From: Ectocarpus siliculosus
Taxonomy: Eukaryota > Sar > Phaeophyceae > Ectocarpales > Ectocarpaceae
Length of the DNA: 64,000 bases
Assembly (NCBI GenBank): GCA_000310025.1
Contig: FN649149.1
Span: 3,516-67,515, forward strand
Direction: 5' to 3'
Shown here: piece after piece, positions 46,601 to 57,770 of the stretch
Layout of the letters: every line of letters starts with the position of its first letter
Numbering within the stretch: position 1 is the stretch's first letter
Notes under the pieces: generated by a model
What the model was told of the DNA's origin: nothing
What the model saw: the letters and a program-made list of their open reading frames with translations, nothing else
Database searches by the model: none
Translations under genes and position numbers: made by a program

Positions 46601-49600
46601 CGAGTTGGTTACTGCTGGAATCGCCACGATATGACTGCAATGCCACTTATCCTGTCTCTGCAACTCCGCACCCATACAAGTACAGGCCACGGGTGTCTCA
46701 CTTTCGTCACACTTCCACCACCAACATAAAATAACAAGGCACCTGCTGTCCATGCACCCCCCTCCCTGCTTTTGTAACCTGTCCATCAGCTTGGTCCCGA
46801 TGAGTCTCCTTTGGGGTCCCTTGACTACGGCATGGGAGACACTGCGGCAGACGGCGGCGGCGGCGTCCAATCCCGAAACAACAAGGACGTCAAGGAGGCT
46901 AGCAACGCCAGTCCAAGAGAACACAACAGCAACGGCATCGGCGGAGGCGGTAACATGAACAGGAGCAACAGCATGCAGGTCGACGAGCCCAGCAAGGGGG
47001 GAGAAACCGCCATGATTTCGGTGCACAACCACCAAGGGATAGGCCTCACGAGACCACCTCCGGACGGACATGTGCCGCTCTTGCAGGTAGGGCACGACGA
47101 TACCATACCGTACCGTACTATACCATACCATACCATTCCATACCGCACCATACCGCACCATAAAATCACCACATGCTTCGTCGTCATCGTCTGCATAATC
47201 TCTCCCTGTCTGCTGTCTGTCTGTCTGCGTGACTCTCTTTTCGTCACACACTACAGCTGCAAGCCCGCATCACGGCCGTCATGGAAACCGCCGTCGGGAC
47301 GTACAGCGATTGTCCCCAGGTGAATACTGCCGGAATGTCGGAATGCCCCGTTTTTCATACGGGGTTACCTTGTTCAGTACCGCGTTACCGTACATGTTGC
47401 GGAGGACGGCAGGGGCATCACACTTTTGAACGTGCCGAATACAGAGTCGATGATTGCGAGAGGGAAGGCATGTTGTCGAAGTAGAAGAGCCCTGAATGAA
47501 GGGAACGAACGCAAAGCAGCTTGTTGGTACTGTAGAGTCAGTGGAGCTTGTCAGGACCGGACTTTTTTCGAAGAGTGTGCGTGCGCCATTTATTTCTTCC
47601 TCTACACGCAACAAGCGAAGCACCTCTCTTCGTGTCGATGTCAAGTCTAGGTCTGACAGATGTCCATCCGTGTAGAAGATACAGCTCATTGTCGGTTGTG
47701 ATCTTGGTGACGACCCGCCACACATTGTTATCCCTGAGCGAGCTAGATACAGCTGCTGTTGAAGCTGTTCTTGAGAGAGAACATACATACTATCGCAGAG
47801 GACTACCCGTTCGAGATAATACCACAGCAGTCGGAGGGGATGTGTTTTTGTGCTTAACCTGGAAAAATGGTGTGACGACGAATGTCCTGTCCATGTCGTT
47901 GCGTTTCCTATCGATATAATTTTTGACGGTGTGCTGTAATGGCGTTATTTTCTTCGCAGGGTGCGGCGAGTCTGAGGAGGTCCGCCGCCTTGTGCCGGGA
48001 GAGCCTGAGGGAGAGCGTGACGCTCCTCAAGAAGATAGAGAGAACCGCTGCCCAGGTACGCTCGATCTGTTGCCTGATGGCGTGGGCGAAGATTGCCACC
48101 CGAGAAGTTTCTGAAAACGGCGGCGAGGTTCTCGCAGGCGATGGTGGCCTTCGTTGTGTTGGGGGATGATGACGTCTGTTCCCGCCACAGCTGGCGCTAA
48201 TTGTTACCTGCATCCGTGTGATTTGTACCGCCGGACACAACCGTGGGGCACACACCGGTGGGTTTGACTCTCGTAGCAATTCCTTGCGGCATCCGTCACC
48301 GAATTGGAACGGGCCAGAATGTGACGGCAATTGTTGCACGGCCGCAAATGATGAGGACTGATGGCTCAGATTCTAAAAATGTTGTCTTTTTTTTCGCACG
48401 TGACGTCACTATAGTATCACCATTTTTCTTTTTGTGGTTGCGTGTGCTGTTGGCGTCGCGGCACAGGTGATCACGTTGTTCCCCGACCTAACGCTGGCTG
48501 TGGAGGAAGGCGAGCCGGACCTGGCGCGTGACTTCTTCGCCACGGTCAAGGTCGGTCCTGCCTACGTAGCAGTGCTATGTACAGACGCGTCAGTCTTTTT
48601 TTCTCCCTCTTTCTGATCGACATGAATAAGAATCTCTCGATGAAATTTGATTCTATTTCTCGAGGAGTTTACGATCCTAGAAGGCTTTTTTTTACGTTGC
48701 GCTTTGTGTTCGTTCTTCACGAGGAATTTGCCCGGCTGGATGGGCGAAAAGCGTGGCTGCTGGTTGATTCCAGGTCTTCCTTTGCTCTTGGTCGAGCGTG
48801 TTTGTTGCGTTTGGCTTGTGGCTTATGAGGCTTTTCCTGCGTCGGTAGACTCGATAAGACTACGTGGTCTCGTCGTTGATCCCCAACCGATAAAAGCAGC
48901 ACAGAAACCTTGTGCCTTTCTCTCACTGTCACTGCTCGTTCTTGGCCTCGCAACTACGCGCCCCCCCCCCCCCCCCCCCCGGCTTTTTCAAGGGGACAAA
49001 TCAAAACACTTGTATTTGTAGAAGTCTTTTTTAACCCCCCTGTACATTTTACCCCCCCTCCCTTTTAAGGACCCCAAAATCAAGAATGAAAATTTTTTGC
49101 CAAAAATTTCTGGGTTTCAAGAAACCCCTCTTAACCCGCCCGCCCCTATTTTAAGGGGGGGTTTCCCAAAGGCCCCCCAATAAAAAAAGGAAACCCCGGG
49201 CCCCCCCCCCCCCCTTTTCCCGAAAAAAAAAACGGGGAACAAAAAAATAAACCCACCTGAAAATCCTCCCAGGCCCCAAAAAAGGTAAAACCCCGGAAAA
49301 CCGCCAACCCAAAAAAAAACCATCCCAAAAAGGGAAGGAAAGGCCCCCGCTTTCGGAAGAAAAAATTCCCCCACCACCCCCCCCAAGGGGGCCCGCCTAA
49401 ATTGGCCAAGGAAAAAAAAAAAACCCCCCCCGGAACCCCAAAACCGGGGGCTGCCCAAAACCAAAAAAAAAATCAGTGAAGGGTAAGGGTTTGCCGCCAA
49501 ACCCNNNNNNNNNNNNNNNNNNNNNNNNNNNNNNNNNNNNNNNNNNNNNNNNNNNNNNNNNNNNNNNNNNNNNNNNNNNNNNNNNNNNNNNNNNNNNNNN

Positions 49601-52600
49601 NNNNTGTGGTTTTTTTTTATTGTTTTGGTTTTTTTTGGGCTTGGAAACTAGGGCCCCCCCCCCCCCCCCCTCCGGTCTTTCTCAAGGGTACAAATCAAAG
49701 CACTTGTATTTGTAGACGTCTTTCTTACCGCCTCTGTACATTGTACTCCCCGTCCTTTTAAGGCACCCAAACATCAGGAGTGACAATTTTCTGCAAATAC
49801 TTCATGGTTTCAAGGATACGCTTCTTACTCGGCCTGCCTCTATTTGAGGCGGGCGTTGCCGAAGGTCCCACGACTAACAAAGGCAACCACGGTGCCCCCC
49901 CCCCGCTCTTTCGCGTAAATCAGAGCTGGGTACGAGAGATGTACACCGACGTGAACGTCGTCCAGGCCCACAACAAGGCTAACGCCGTGGAAGTCGGCGA
50001 CGCGATGAAGACACATGCCGAGATGGGGATGGAAGGCCTGCGGCTTCGGGAGGAAGAGTTGCAGCGACAGCAGCAGCAAGGTGGCACGGCGTACATGGCC
50101 AAGGGAGAGAGACATAGCGCCCACGGGAGCGCGAACACGGGTGCTGCCCAACATCAAAATCAACATCATGTGAGGGTTAGGGTTTGCCTGCGACACCAGT
50201 ATCGGCGGTGGTGTGTGTGACTTCGGTGGCGCTGTAGGCACATGGGTGTCGTGGAGTGTGTTGCTGGAGAGGGGACGTGTTGTCGGTCTCTGTGCACAGT
50301 TCGTGCATTAGTGCTGTACGGTATTCATCGATATTCTGTTGGGGTATAGTATCTGGATTCTGAACGTCAAGATGACTTGGCGCGTCGACCGTTCATGCCG
50401 GACAACAGTCTCATTGTACAGCAGACATGGAGTCATAGCCTGGTGCTAATGTTGCTGTTGTTGGGCCTTTTTCGTGATGCCCGCCGTGTGCTCTTGTTCT
50501 TGACGGCTTCTTTCTTGCACCACTTTCAGCAGGGAGACAAGCAGATCGACCTGGACCCCGAGACCTTCGAAGTGGTCCGACAGATACAAGAGCTCCGGAA
50601 CCACCTCAGCAGGACCGGCTCCTCACAAGGCAGCGCTGCTCCCGGTGCTGCCACCACAGCAACCGCCACCGCCGCAAATGGCGCTACGGCATCTGCCACT
50701 GCCAACGATGGTGCCACGGCTGAAGCTTCTGCTGAAGCTACCGCAGGCGATAACTCCGCCCCATCGGCCACTGCTGCTGATGGTTCCACGGCCACAGCTA
50801 CCGCCGCCGGCGGCAATACAGCATCTGCGAGCGATGGCGCTTCGATGGCGGCGGCGGCGGCGGCGGGTAAAAGCCCGAAAGAGATTATGAGCGACGAAAA
50901 GCTGATCAATCTCTTTTTACTCATGGCGGGGCGGGGCCCGAATTGGCCGCACGACGGCCCCGGCAGAAGCACCGGTGGCACAGGAGAGAGCAGTAGCGGC
51001 GGCGGCAGCGGTGGCAGTGACGGTAGCGAGGCCTCCGGGGGAGGAAGCGGGGCACAAGGCGTGGACGTGGACGGAGTGGCCGGCCTCACCGCGAAGATGT
51101 CCATCGATGATGGAGCGGACGCTCCGAGCGGTCAAGAGGCTGAGATGCCACCCCCACCGCCGCGACAGTGGGTAGGGGCTGGGGCGGGAGCGGGGGAGCA
51201 AGGGGGTGGAGAGCATGGGGCATGGGGCGGCGGGATGCAGCTGGCTCGTGTGCACGACGATACGGTAAGTCTGAGAGCGGGACTTGGCACGTGACTTCTT
51301 TAAGAGGGAAGGCTGTTGTGGTTGTACGGTGGTTCTGTTTTGGTTTGCTGCACGTGCCCCCCTTCTGCGTTACCATTTTTTTTTTTTGTGTGTTTGTGCA
51401 TGTTGTGGTGGCGACTCGTTTTTGTCTCCTAATCTCATATACCCTTTTCTCAGCGAAAAGCCCCCCCCGAGCCTGGTCCGGTGAGAACCCGGCGTGCTCC
51501 GTCCCGGCTTTGTAGGGATGCGAGGTCAATGGTCAAACGACTACGGCATGCACGACTATGAGTACACCCCCCGCTTCTACGTTGTGGCCATCGAGTGTTT
51601 GACTGCTGATATATGCGGCTTGGTCATTGTCGCCGATGCTGCAGTAGCCGCTGCCGCCGCTACTCTAGGAGGCCGTAACTTTGGTATAAGGAAAGCCTCG
51701 AAGAAGTACGCATGTGTGCTTCAAGTCGCCGCCAATGTTCTAGAACTCTAGAGGAGGCCGTACTTTTCCTGCAAAGCAAGGGATCGAAGATGTGCTTCAA
51801 GTCGCCTTCTTTTCATGCGCGCGCGTCACCCCCCCCCCGTCTTGGTTGTCGTCTCGGACAGTGCTACTCCGAGGTTAAGCAGGCGCTTCAGATGCTCCAA
51901 GAGGTAGACAGCGTCCTGGAGCAGCTGGCCCTGTTCTGGGCCAACAGCGAGGTTATCTTCGACGTTCTCCTGAGGAAGGGCGATCTCGTGGAGAAGTTCG
52001 TCGCCTTTGCCAACAAGCCCCGCCTCCTCCAGCGGTTCAGGGAACGGCTGGCGGACTACAAGCGATTCTGGGAGGGAGTACAGGTGAGGTCTTGGCAGTG
52101 GCCTTCGCAACGTATTTTTCTGTTAGGTAAGCATGTTGGATAAAGCATGCACTGGGGTGGGGTTAGGGACTAGGATCTGCGTTCCCCCTCCCTGTTCTAC
52201 TTCCTCAAAAACTTATTTTTTCTTGCGAAGGCGGTCCGTTTTTGGTTGTGTGATACTCCCCGTAGAGGTATGGTGTTTTTTGGGTTTCCACGCTCCTGCG
52301 TGGGATATATCTTTTTGATAGATGAACAGGGGCTTGCGGTGCCATGCTTTCCTGGAGCAGCATGCTAAAGCCAAACCACCGCAGCAGCGCGGAGGTGCTC
52401 CTGGAGCTTGATTCGCTCCTTCTTTAGTGTGCATTTGAATTTGTTGGTGCGGATTTTTGCGGATTGTTTACAACTGGACGCGGCACCTTCTTGAATGTTG
52501 CGCTGTGGTGCTGCTGGTTTGGTGCTGCATGTTCAACTCGCGGACGTTTTACTCGTGACACCGTGCTGTTCTCCCCGCGTTTCCCGTGTCCGATGATCGG

Positions 52601-53677
52601 ACGTATTCGTGCGGTCCAGAGCGTGTGCAACAAGTACGTCTGCGGCCATCACAAGTGCGGCGGGTTACAAGGGGCTTCGACTCCTAAGGGCGCTGCACGA
52701 CCACGCTCCGACAGCATGGGCGCAGACGCGGGCGCTACCGCCTACGACGGTAGTTACAACGCATCTAGCAACCGCACCGATTCGAACGCCTCGTCGGTAG
52801 GCGCCCAATCGGAAGCGGAGCCATCGAAACAGGGGTTGGGGGACGGGGGTGGATGGGGAAATGTCGACATGGGGTTTGCGAGGTGAACAGCAATTAAATC
52901 CCTGGTCACATTATGTTAGATATTTCCCCCCCCCGTACGTGTGCCAACGAAACGCAAGCGGGGAGGCCGAGGACGCTGAGCCGTGCGAGGAACATGGTCG
53001 CTATTGTAGGCGGCGGCAGGAGCTCAGGTCATCGCTGATTTGCTCACACTCGTTGCTTCGTCTTGTGTGTGTGTGGAGTTACAGTTACAGGGAGAGGTTA
53101 CGGTTTCGTTTTGTTTTTTTTTCGGGTTACAGGGAGGGGTCCACGGGTCCCTCCGCTGTTGCACCGCTGTCTGTTGACACAGTTCAACAGAGAGAGAGGG
53201 GGAAAGAGAGTAGGCGCGTTCGGTGTTGTTTTCTTAGTCTCTTCTGTGGCAGGCACTTCATCGCCCAAGATCCCGTTTATTTTAGCAGTGTTTTGGTGCT
53301 TGAACTGAGGTGATTTTGCAGAGGTATATTCTCTGGTGCTGTGTACCACACACAGCAAACATTGTTGACAACAAGGAAAAACGGCAAGTGGAACGTCACT
53401 CGCTGCGGTATTGTGTTTTTTCTGCCGTGCGTATCGCGGCACCATTTTTTTTATTGTTTTCGTTTGGTTGCCCTGCTCTTTTCGATCCTGTTTTTATGTT
53501 TTTTTGAGGCCATGGAGACATTTTCTGCCTTTCTTGTGGTCTCTGTGTTTGGCAAGCCTCAATTTTGTAGCCTAGTAGTGACCGATTTGTTTTTTTTAGT
53601 TTTGGTTAGGGTTAGTGCTCCGCACCTGCAGGGCTGTGACCGCAGCTCGTGTGTTTGTCCGGGGGTCTGGAATGTAA
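40645..53677 (+). CDS. Serine/threonine protein kinase (CAMK/CHK2-like catalytic domain) with a long unknown C-terminus
   Basis: Exons: 40645-40757, 41012-41209, 41481-41565, 42023-42124, 42816-42926, 43874-44092, 44619-44738, 45137-45358, 46057-46209, 46790-47086, 47257-47319, 47960-48055, 48467-48550, 49924-50169, 50530-51264, 51862-52083, 52620-52882 and, less surely, 53632-53677. The total is about 1124 residues. The catalytic domain (about 40-325) has [10 protein letters not shown], Lys87 in YAAKIID, Glu108, HRDVKPEN (181-188), DFG (208-210), [10 protein letters not shown] and [12 protein letters not shown], so it should be active. The C-terminus alternates Gly/Ser/Ala-rich linkers with helical stretches ([56 protein letters not shown]) of unknown fold. 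The intron after exon 4 uses a GC donor (CAG then GCAAGA). Exon 15 has a tandem CAGCAG acceptor. The region before exon 14 carries an assembly gap and a degraded copy of exon 14 that must not be counted. A plausible extra segment at 45794-45990 was not joinable in phase. No FHA domain was seen. Confidence 0.88.
40875..40965 (-). repeat. SINE-like repeat, partial copy in kinase intron 1
   Basis: GGGAACAATG, GCGTGGTCAATGGGCAAAC, GGCATGGCAAAACACGAGTA and a C-run. It is closest to the copy at 12560-12660. Confidence 0.5.
43325..43440 (-). repeat. SINE-like repeat, best-preserved copy
   Basis: GCCTGGTCCGGTGAGAACCC, GGCGTGCTCCGTCCCGGCTT, GGGATGCGAGGTCAATGGTC and GAGGCATGC are followed by a C-run. 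On the minus strand, TGCCTCAACGGTTAGACC resembles a tRNA A-box/D-arm and GGGTTCTCACC a degenerate B-box about 50 bp downstream. This fits a tRNA-derived SINE head, by inference. Confidence 0.6.
43480..43697 (-). mobile_element. Hairpin (MITE-like) element in kinase intron 5
   Basis: Arms ACCGTATATGACATAAGATA with CACCCCCTGGACCAATTTTC, inverted at the right as GAAAATCGGTCCAGGAGGTG with ATCTTGTGCTATTTACG. The core is in reverse orientation (GGAAAGCTCACGACGAGAC at about 43578-43596). It follows a SINE-like repeat by about 40-60 bp. Confidence 0.75.
47100..47163. repeat. (ATACC)n microsatellite in kinase intron 10
   Basis: ATACCATACCGTACC followed by further ATACC, CCATACC and GCACCAT variants for about 60 bp. 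Confidence 0.85.
48960..49504 (+). other. Low-quality duplicate of kinase intron 13 / exon 14 sequence (assembly artefact)
   Basis: Starting in a long C-run, this region follows 49655-50203 line by line but with stretched homopolymers. Compare ACACTTGTATTTGTAGAAGT with GCACTTGTATTTGTAGACGT, and the ends GTGAAGGGTAAGGGTTTGCC with GTGAGGGTTAGGGTTTGCC. It includes a corrupted image of exon 14. Any open frame here is spurious. Confidence 0.9.
49505..49604. other. Assembly gap, 100 N
   Basis: Exactly 100 N between the degraded and the clean copy of exon 14. The 50 bases after it are again degraded and lead into a C-run at about 49652-49670. Confidence 0.97.
51469..51577 (-). repeat. SINE-like repeat in kinase intron 15
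   Basis: GAGCCTGGTCCGGTGAGAAC, GGCGTGCTCCGTCCCGGCTT, ATGCGAGGTCAATGG and GGCATGCACGACTATGAGTA. It is nearly identical to the copy at 43325 over its first 70 bp. Confidence 0.6.
52128..52250 (+). repeat. Dispersed repeat with telomere-like core, copy in kinase intron 16
   Basis: CATGTTGGATAAAGCATGCA, GGGGTTAGGGACTAGGATCT, GCGTTCCCCCTCCCTGTTCT and GAAGGCGGTCC, colinear with 10797-10910. Confidence 0.75.
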
Positions 53678-54325
53678 GTTGATGGAAATGTGTCAAGTGT
53701 GCTAAGATAACTAGAAAATAATATGGTCGCAATGAGCCCCATTTGAGGCGGCCAAAATAAGTAGACGAAACTAGAAGAACAGCACGGGGTGACCTCGGAG
53801 GTATGTATGCGTTTGTATGCATAGCATAGGGTGGCAGAAAACGAAAGTTTACCTGGGAAGTGCTTGAAGTGTTCGGGCTTCACTGAGGTCAGTGTCCATA
53901 AGTGATATCACGGCACTTATGATGAATCGATGATTCAACAATGATACTGGTCACGACGGGGGGTTCGATCTCTAAAACCGTTACTACACTACGTGTGGCG
54001 CAGCGTTCCTTCATGCGAGCGCGCCAGTGTTCTCGCACGCGCCCCAACAGCAGTCATCGAAACGTAGGCACTCTCTGTGCGTACTCTCTTGTCTCTACTC
54101 CACAAAATCATGTTTTTCTTGACGCCCCGACAACAGTCATCGCTCAAAGGAAACATAGGCTCCTGTATGTGCACTCTCTTGCCTCTACTCCCAAACATCA
54201 TGATGTTTTTCTTGACGCCCCAACAACAACAGTCATCGCTCAAACGAAAGTTACGCACTCTCTGTGTGTACTCCTGTCTCTACTCCACAAAATCAATATT
54301 TTTCATCATATACGCATACGAAAAC
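53678..54325. other. Convergent intergenic region with a tandem repeat
   Basis: Between the kinase and FNIP genes. From about 54046 to 54300 a unit of about 90 bp occurs three times, in the order ACAACAGTCATCG, ACTCTCTTGTCTCTACTCC and ATCATGTTTTTCTTGACGCC. Units two and three differ by small insertions. Confidence 0.75.
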
Positions 54326-56037
54326 TCATTTCCGTCTCACACGGCAACCTTGGGGGAACTCCAATTGAGCTCCATCGAGCACCCTACCCCCCCATGCCCC
54401 ACACACGGTGATCGTCCTCAGTCGAGTGGGCCACCTCACTCCGTCGAGCGACTGTTTGCATCCCTGGGTCAATTCCAGCTCCGAGAGGCCCGGGGGTAGG
54501 TTGAGACATCGGATGGACTGACGAAAGTTTTTGCCTAGCGACAGCTTTCGCAGGGAGGGCGGCCACACGACCTCTGCGATTTCTTGGTTGAAACACCGCC
54601 CCATGCGTAGCTCCTGCAGGGAAACCGGCCATCTTACCCCGGAAATGGGTTGGTTGAATCTCTCCCCAAACGATAGCTGTTCCAAGAGGGCCGGAAACGC
54701 GGCTCCGCTGATTGGCTGGTCAAAGCAATCCCCGAACGAGAGATGTTGCAGGGCAGCTGGCCACGAGACTCCGGCGATGGGGTTGTTGAACCTGGACCCG
54801 AACGCAAGCCTTTGCAGGGAGGACGGCCACTTGATTCTGGCGATGGGTTGGTTGAAAACATCGCCGAACTCGAGATCCTTGAGCGAGTCCGGCAACAGCG
54901 GCATGACGTCACCAACAGATTGGTGAAAGTTCAAATCCAGGCTTAGCCTTGTAAGTGCCCGCGGCAAGCAGGCTTCCGGAAAGCGCCCGCCTCCCCTATC
55001 GCTGACATAAACACAACCCAGCCTGAGCTCCTCCAGAACTGGAGGCCAACGGACGGTGTCGAGCGACTGGAGGAATCCGTCCGACAGCGTCAGTCGCTTC
55101 AGGGAAGCGGGCAGCCGGTTACCACAGCCATGTTTCGTCTCCGCCGCCGTAGACGTAGCCTCCAGCGGCAGGGTGCTGTTTCCTCCCCCAATATCGTGGC
55201 CGAAGCCTGCGCCAAACGATAGAGTATGTAGGCGCGGAGGCCAGGAAACGCAGCTAGGACAGGTATCAGTTGCCATGTATTGGACCAACGGCTGGTCAAA
55301 GCTGGCTCCGAATGACAGCTGCTCTAAGGACGCCGGAAACACGACGCCGACGATTGGTTTGTTGAAGCTGGCGCCGAAGGTCAATTTCAGCAAGCGGGGA
55401 GGCCAGTCTATCCCCCGGACGCAGCGGTTGAACGCCGCGCCCAATCTCAACTCAAGCAACCCGGCGGGTAAAGATACGCCAGACAGGTCATGTTGGAACC
55501 TCGGGCCTAGGTCCAGAGTAATCAAGGTCTCGGGCCAACGAAAGCAGCCCGTGTTGTTCCTTGGGACAAGCGGCTCGTTGAAATGAAACCCAAACCTCCA
55601 GCACGCCACGCCCTGCAGGAAGGACCGCGCGTCGACGACGTCGCGAAAAGGTCGATCCCACACGACCGTTGACGCGCGGATCCCTAACAACGTCCGCCGC
55701 GTGGTGGGAGGAGATGGTCTCCTGCTGTCGCTGGTGGTGGTGAAGACTGGGGGGGACAGTAGGCACGCGTTCCCACCCTTCGGCTGCCCCGCTCGTGGTT
55801 TTCTTGCCCACAGAGATGGCGGTGTGTTCTGACCGACCCAAACACGGCAAGGCACGGCGCTCCGGCAAGCGTTGCACACGTCGAAGGACACCAGGCGCAG
55901 CTCTCTCGTGGGCGAGAGCCATCTGTCGTTGTTGCTGCTCTGCCCTGCTCCCTTGTCGCCGAGAAGGATTCGCAGCGCGGCGAGACACGGAACATCCTTC
56001 TTCTCGAAAAGTGTGCGGGGAGGGGGTAGCCGCGGGC
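54326..56037 (-). CDS. FNIP-repeat (leucine-rich-like) protein
   Basis: A single long minus-strand exon ending in TGA at 54326-54328. About 16 repeats of roughly 23 residues follow the FNIP pattern L-x-FG-x-x-FNQPI-x-x-V-x-WP-x-SL-x-x-L, for example FGDVFNQPIARIKWPSSLQ, FGERFNQPISGVRWPVSLQ and MGRCFNQEIAEVVWPPSLR. FNIP repeats are known from Dictyostelium and from large DNA viruses and form a solenoid thought to bind partners. Upstream of the repeats is a non-repeat part with LFEKKDVPCLAALRILLGDK. No ATG lies in frame before the repeats. The frame is open back to a stop at 56075-56077, and an acceptor (TTTACGCAG) sits at 56038, so a first coding exon further upstream is needed. No membrane segment is visible. 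The binding partner is unknown. Confidence 0.88.
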
Positions 56038-57770
56038 CTGCGTAAAGCGACGAACGCCAGACGACATCATCACGTCAGGTAGGGGGCAATAACGCAAGGT
56101 GGCAAATAATATTGAGGGCATTCTCTTCGCTGCGAAATAGTCAAGCCGAGAAAAAATCGGTACAACGTTAACGTTTCTCGATAAGGGAAATTAGCGGGAG
56201 GGATAGATAGAACAAGCGGACTGGGGGAGAGAATATATGGCAGCAACGAGTTTATGCGTGTGTGTGTTAAATGTAAGCATCACATAGACAAGGCGTGTGA
56301 GAGAGAAAATAGACAAGAGGCAAGAGACAGAGAGAAAACAAGAGAAAACATGTCTGCTAAAAGCGGCGTCCGTGTGTATTGATGTTTCACTGTTGTTGTG
56401 TGTCCACGACAAGTCGGGGCCCACTATTTAGCAACCCTCTTCATCCACCGTTGACGCAACCTCGTAGTAACATAACATTACCTGTCGCGCATAATGGAGT
56501 TACCGTGGTGTGTGTGTGGTCAGGCCATGGTCACGGTATCGCCCGTGTGATACGAGGGCTATGTACGCTGAGGGTGCGCCAGCATGCCTCACGGGTATGG
56601 TACAGTCTACACTGCTACCCGCTCCATGTACAATACCAGGTTGGACTTTTTGGACTGGATAACAGCCATCATTGGCGGCGAATGCACCGTATCCGGGGGG
56701 AGGTCTCTGCTGTGCACCGTCGTTGGTGGCAACTAGACTACTACTACACGGTTCAGTCGATGCGACATGTACCGTAAGAGGCGGAGAGGTGGCACACCCC
56801 TTTAGCCCGACTTTCAAGCTGGATTGCTCCACGACCAAGGGGGTGCGGAGTGCGCCCGATAATTCTACGGAAAGCCCTCGACGAGAAGATCAAAACCCAC
56901 CATTTTGGTGTTGGTACAATCTTGGTTGTGGAACAATCCAGCTCTGAATATCGGTCTATAGACTAGAGGGGGTGCCATGCGGGTAGTTGAAGTGACTGCT
57001 GGCGATCTTTGGCATCATCTGTACGCTTCAAATTCAAATTTCAAAATTCAATGCTTTCGAGGAAGAGGACTTCAATAGCACCATATCGCTTCCGTAACGG
57101 GCCGTGGGCTAAGACCAAGTGACGATAAAGCGCGGCTGGCGGCGATACTATGGCGGAGAAACAATGAAGTACACTACGTGTGCTGACCAGACAAGGTCCA
57201 CGGTAAACTACAGCAACAACAGCAGGTTAAGCCGCCGGCAGTGCAGACAGCATCGGAGCATCGGGCGATATACAAAAGTCTACCCCTCGTAGCACCCACA
57301 GGATCACACCGTGCCTTGCCATCACCACTGACCTCCGTCCTCCTCTTTCATTATGCCCTCGCTTGCTCTCCGCGCTGGTGCAGTGTGCAGTTCGTGATGG
57401 TTCAGGGTGTGCAGTTCGTGATGTATAGTACATGGTACATGAATCCAGCCTACATCTGCAAACCAGAAAGTCCTATCCGCAGAACCCCCTTAATTCCCCC
57501 GCTTCCCGAAACACGAAACACGCATTCACAACAATATCACCACGCTCTCCTCTGCAGTCTGTGTCCGGCTCAAGAGAAGGCTTTCATCAAGCGTCCAAAG
57601 GTCCACTCTCGCCGTACCTTTGGAAAGTGTACATAACATCAGTTAAGGTCTACCCTCCCGAGCCAGCGGTCCTCAATCCTCATCTTCTATCTTCTGCAAT
57701 CTTCAACCTTCGGTAGCTTGAGGATCCGCCGCACATCCAAATCCAAACAGACAGCCCGGAGATCCAAACG
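56038..57770. other. Divergent intergenic region upstream of the FNIP and MCC2 genes
   Basis: It should hold the missing first exon of the FNIP gene and the MCC2 promoter. It includes a hairpin element at about 56770-56992. Its arms start ACCGTAAGAGGC and include GGTGGCACACCCC against GGGGGTGCCATGC, with GCTGGATTG against CAATCCAGC. The family core is reversed (CGGAAAGCCCTCGACGAGA, 56870-56888). No other gene or regulatory site is supportable. Confidence 0.55.
56770..56992 (-). mobile_element. Hairpin (MITE-like) element upstream of MCC2
   Basis: Imperfect inverted arms flank the shared core, here in reverse orientation at 56870-56888. It is about 220 bp long, like the other members, but its arms are the most diverged. 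Confidence 0.6.

Noticed and set aside
49117-49500. Minus-strand frame rich in Gly/Phe in the degraded region
   Set aside because: Product of homopolymer base-calling errors in a duplicate of exon 14.
50641-50880. Antifreeze-like or cell-wall protein suggested by the Ala/Thr/Ser-rich stretch
   Set aside because: The stretch is in phase with kinase exons on both sides and is best read as a low-complexity linker.
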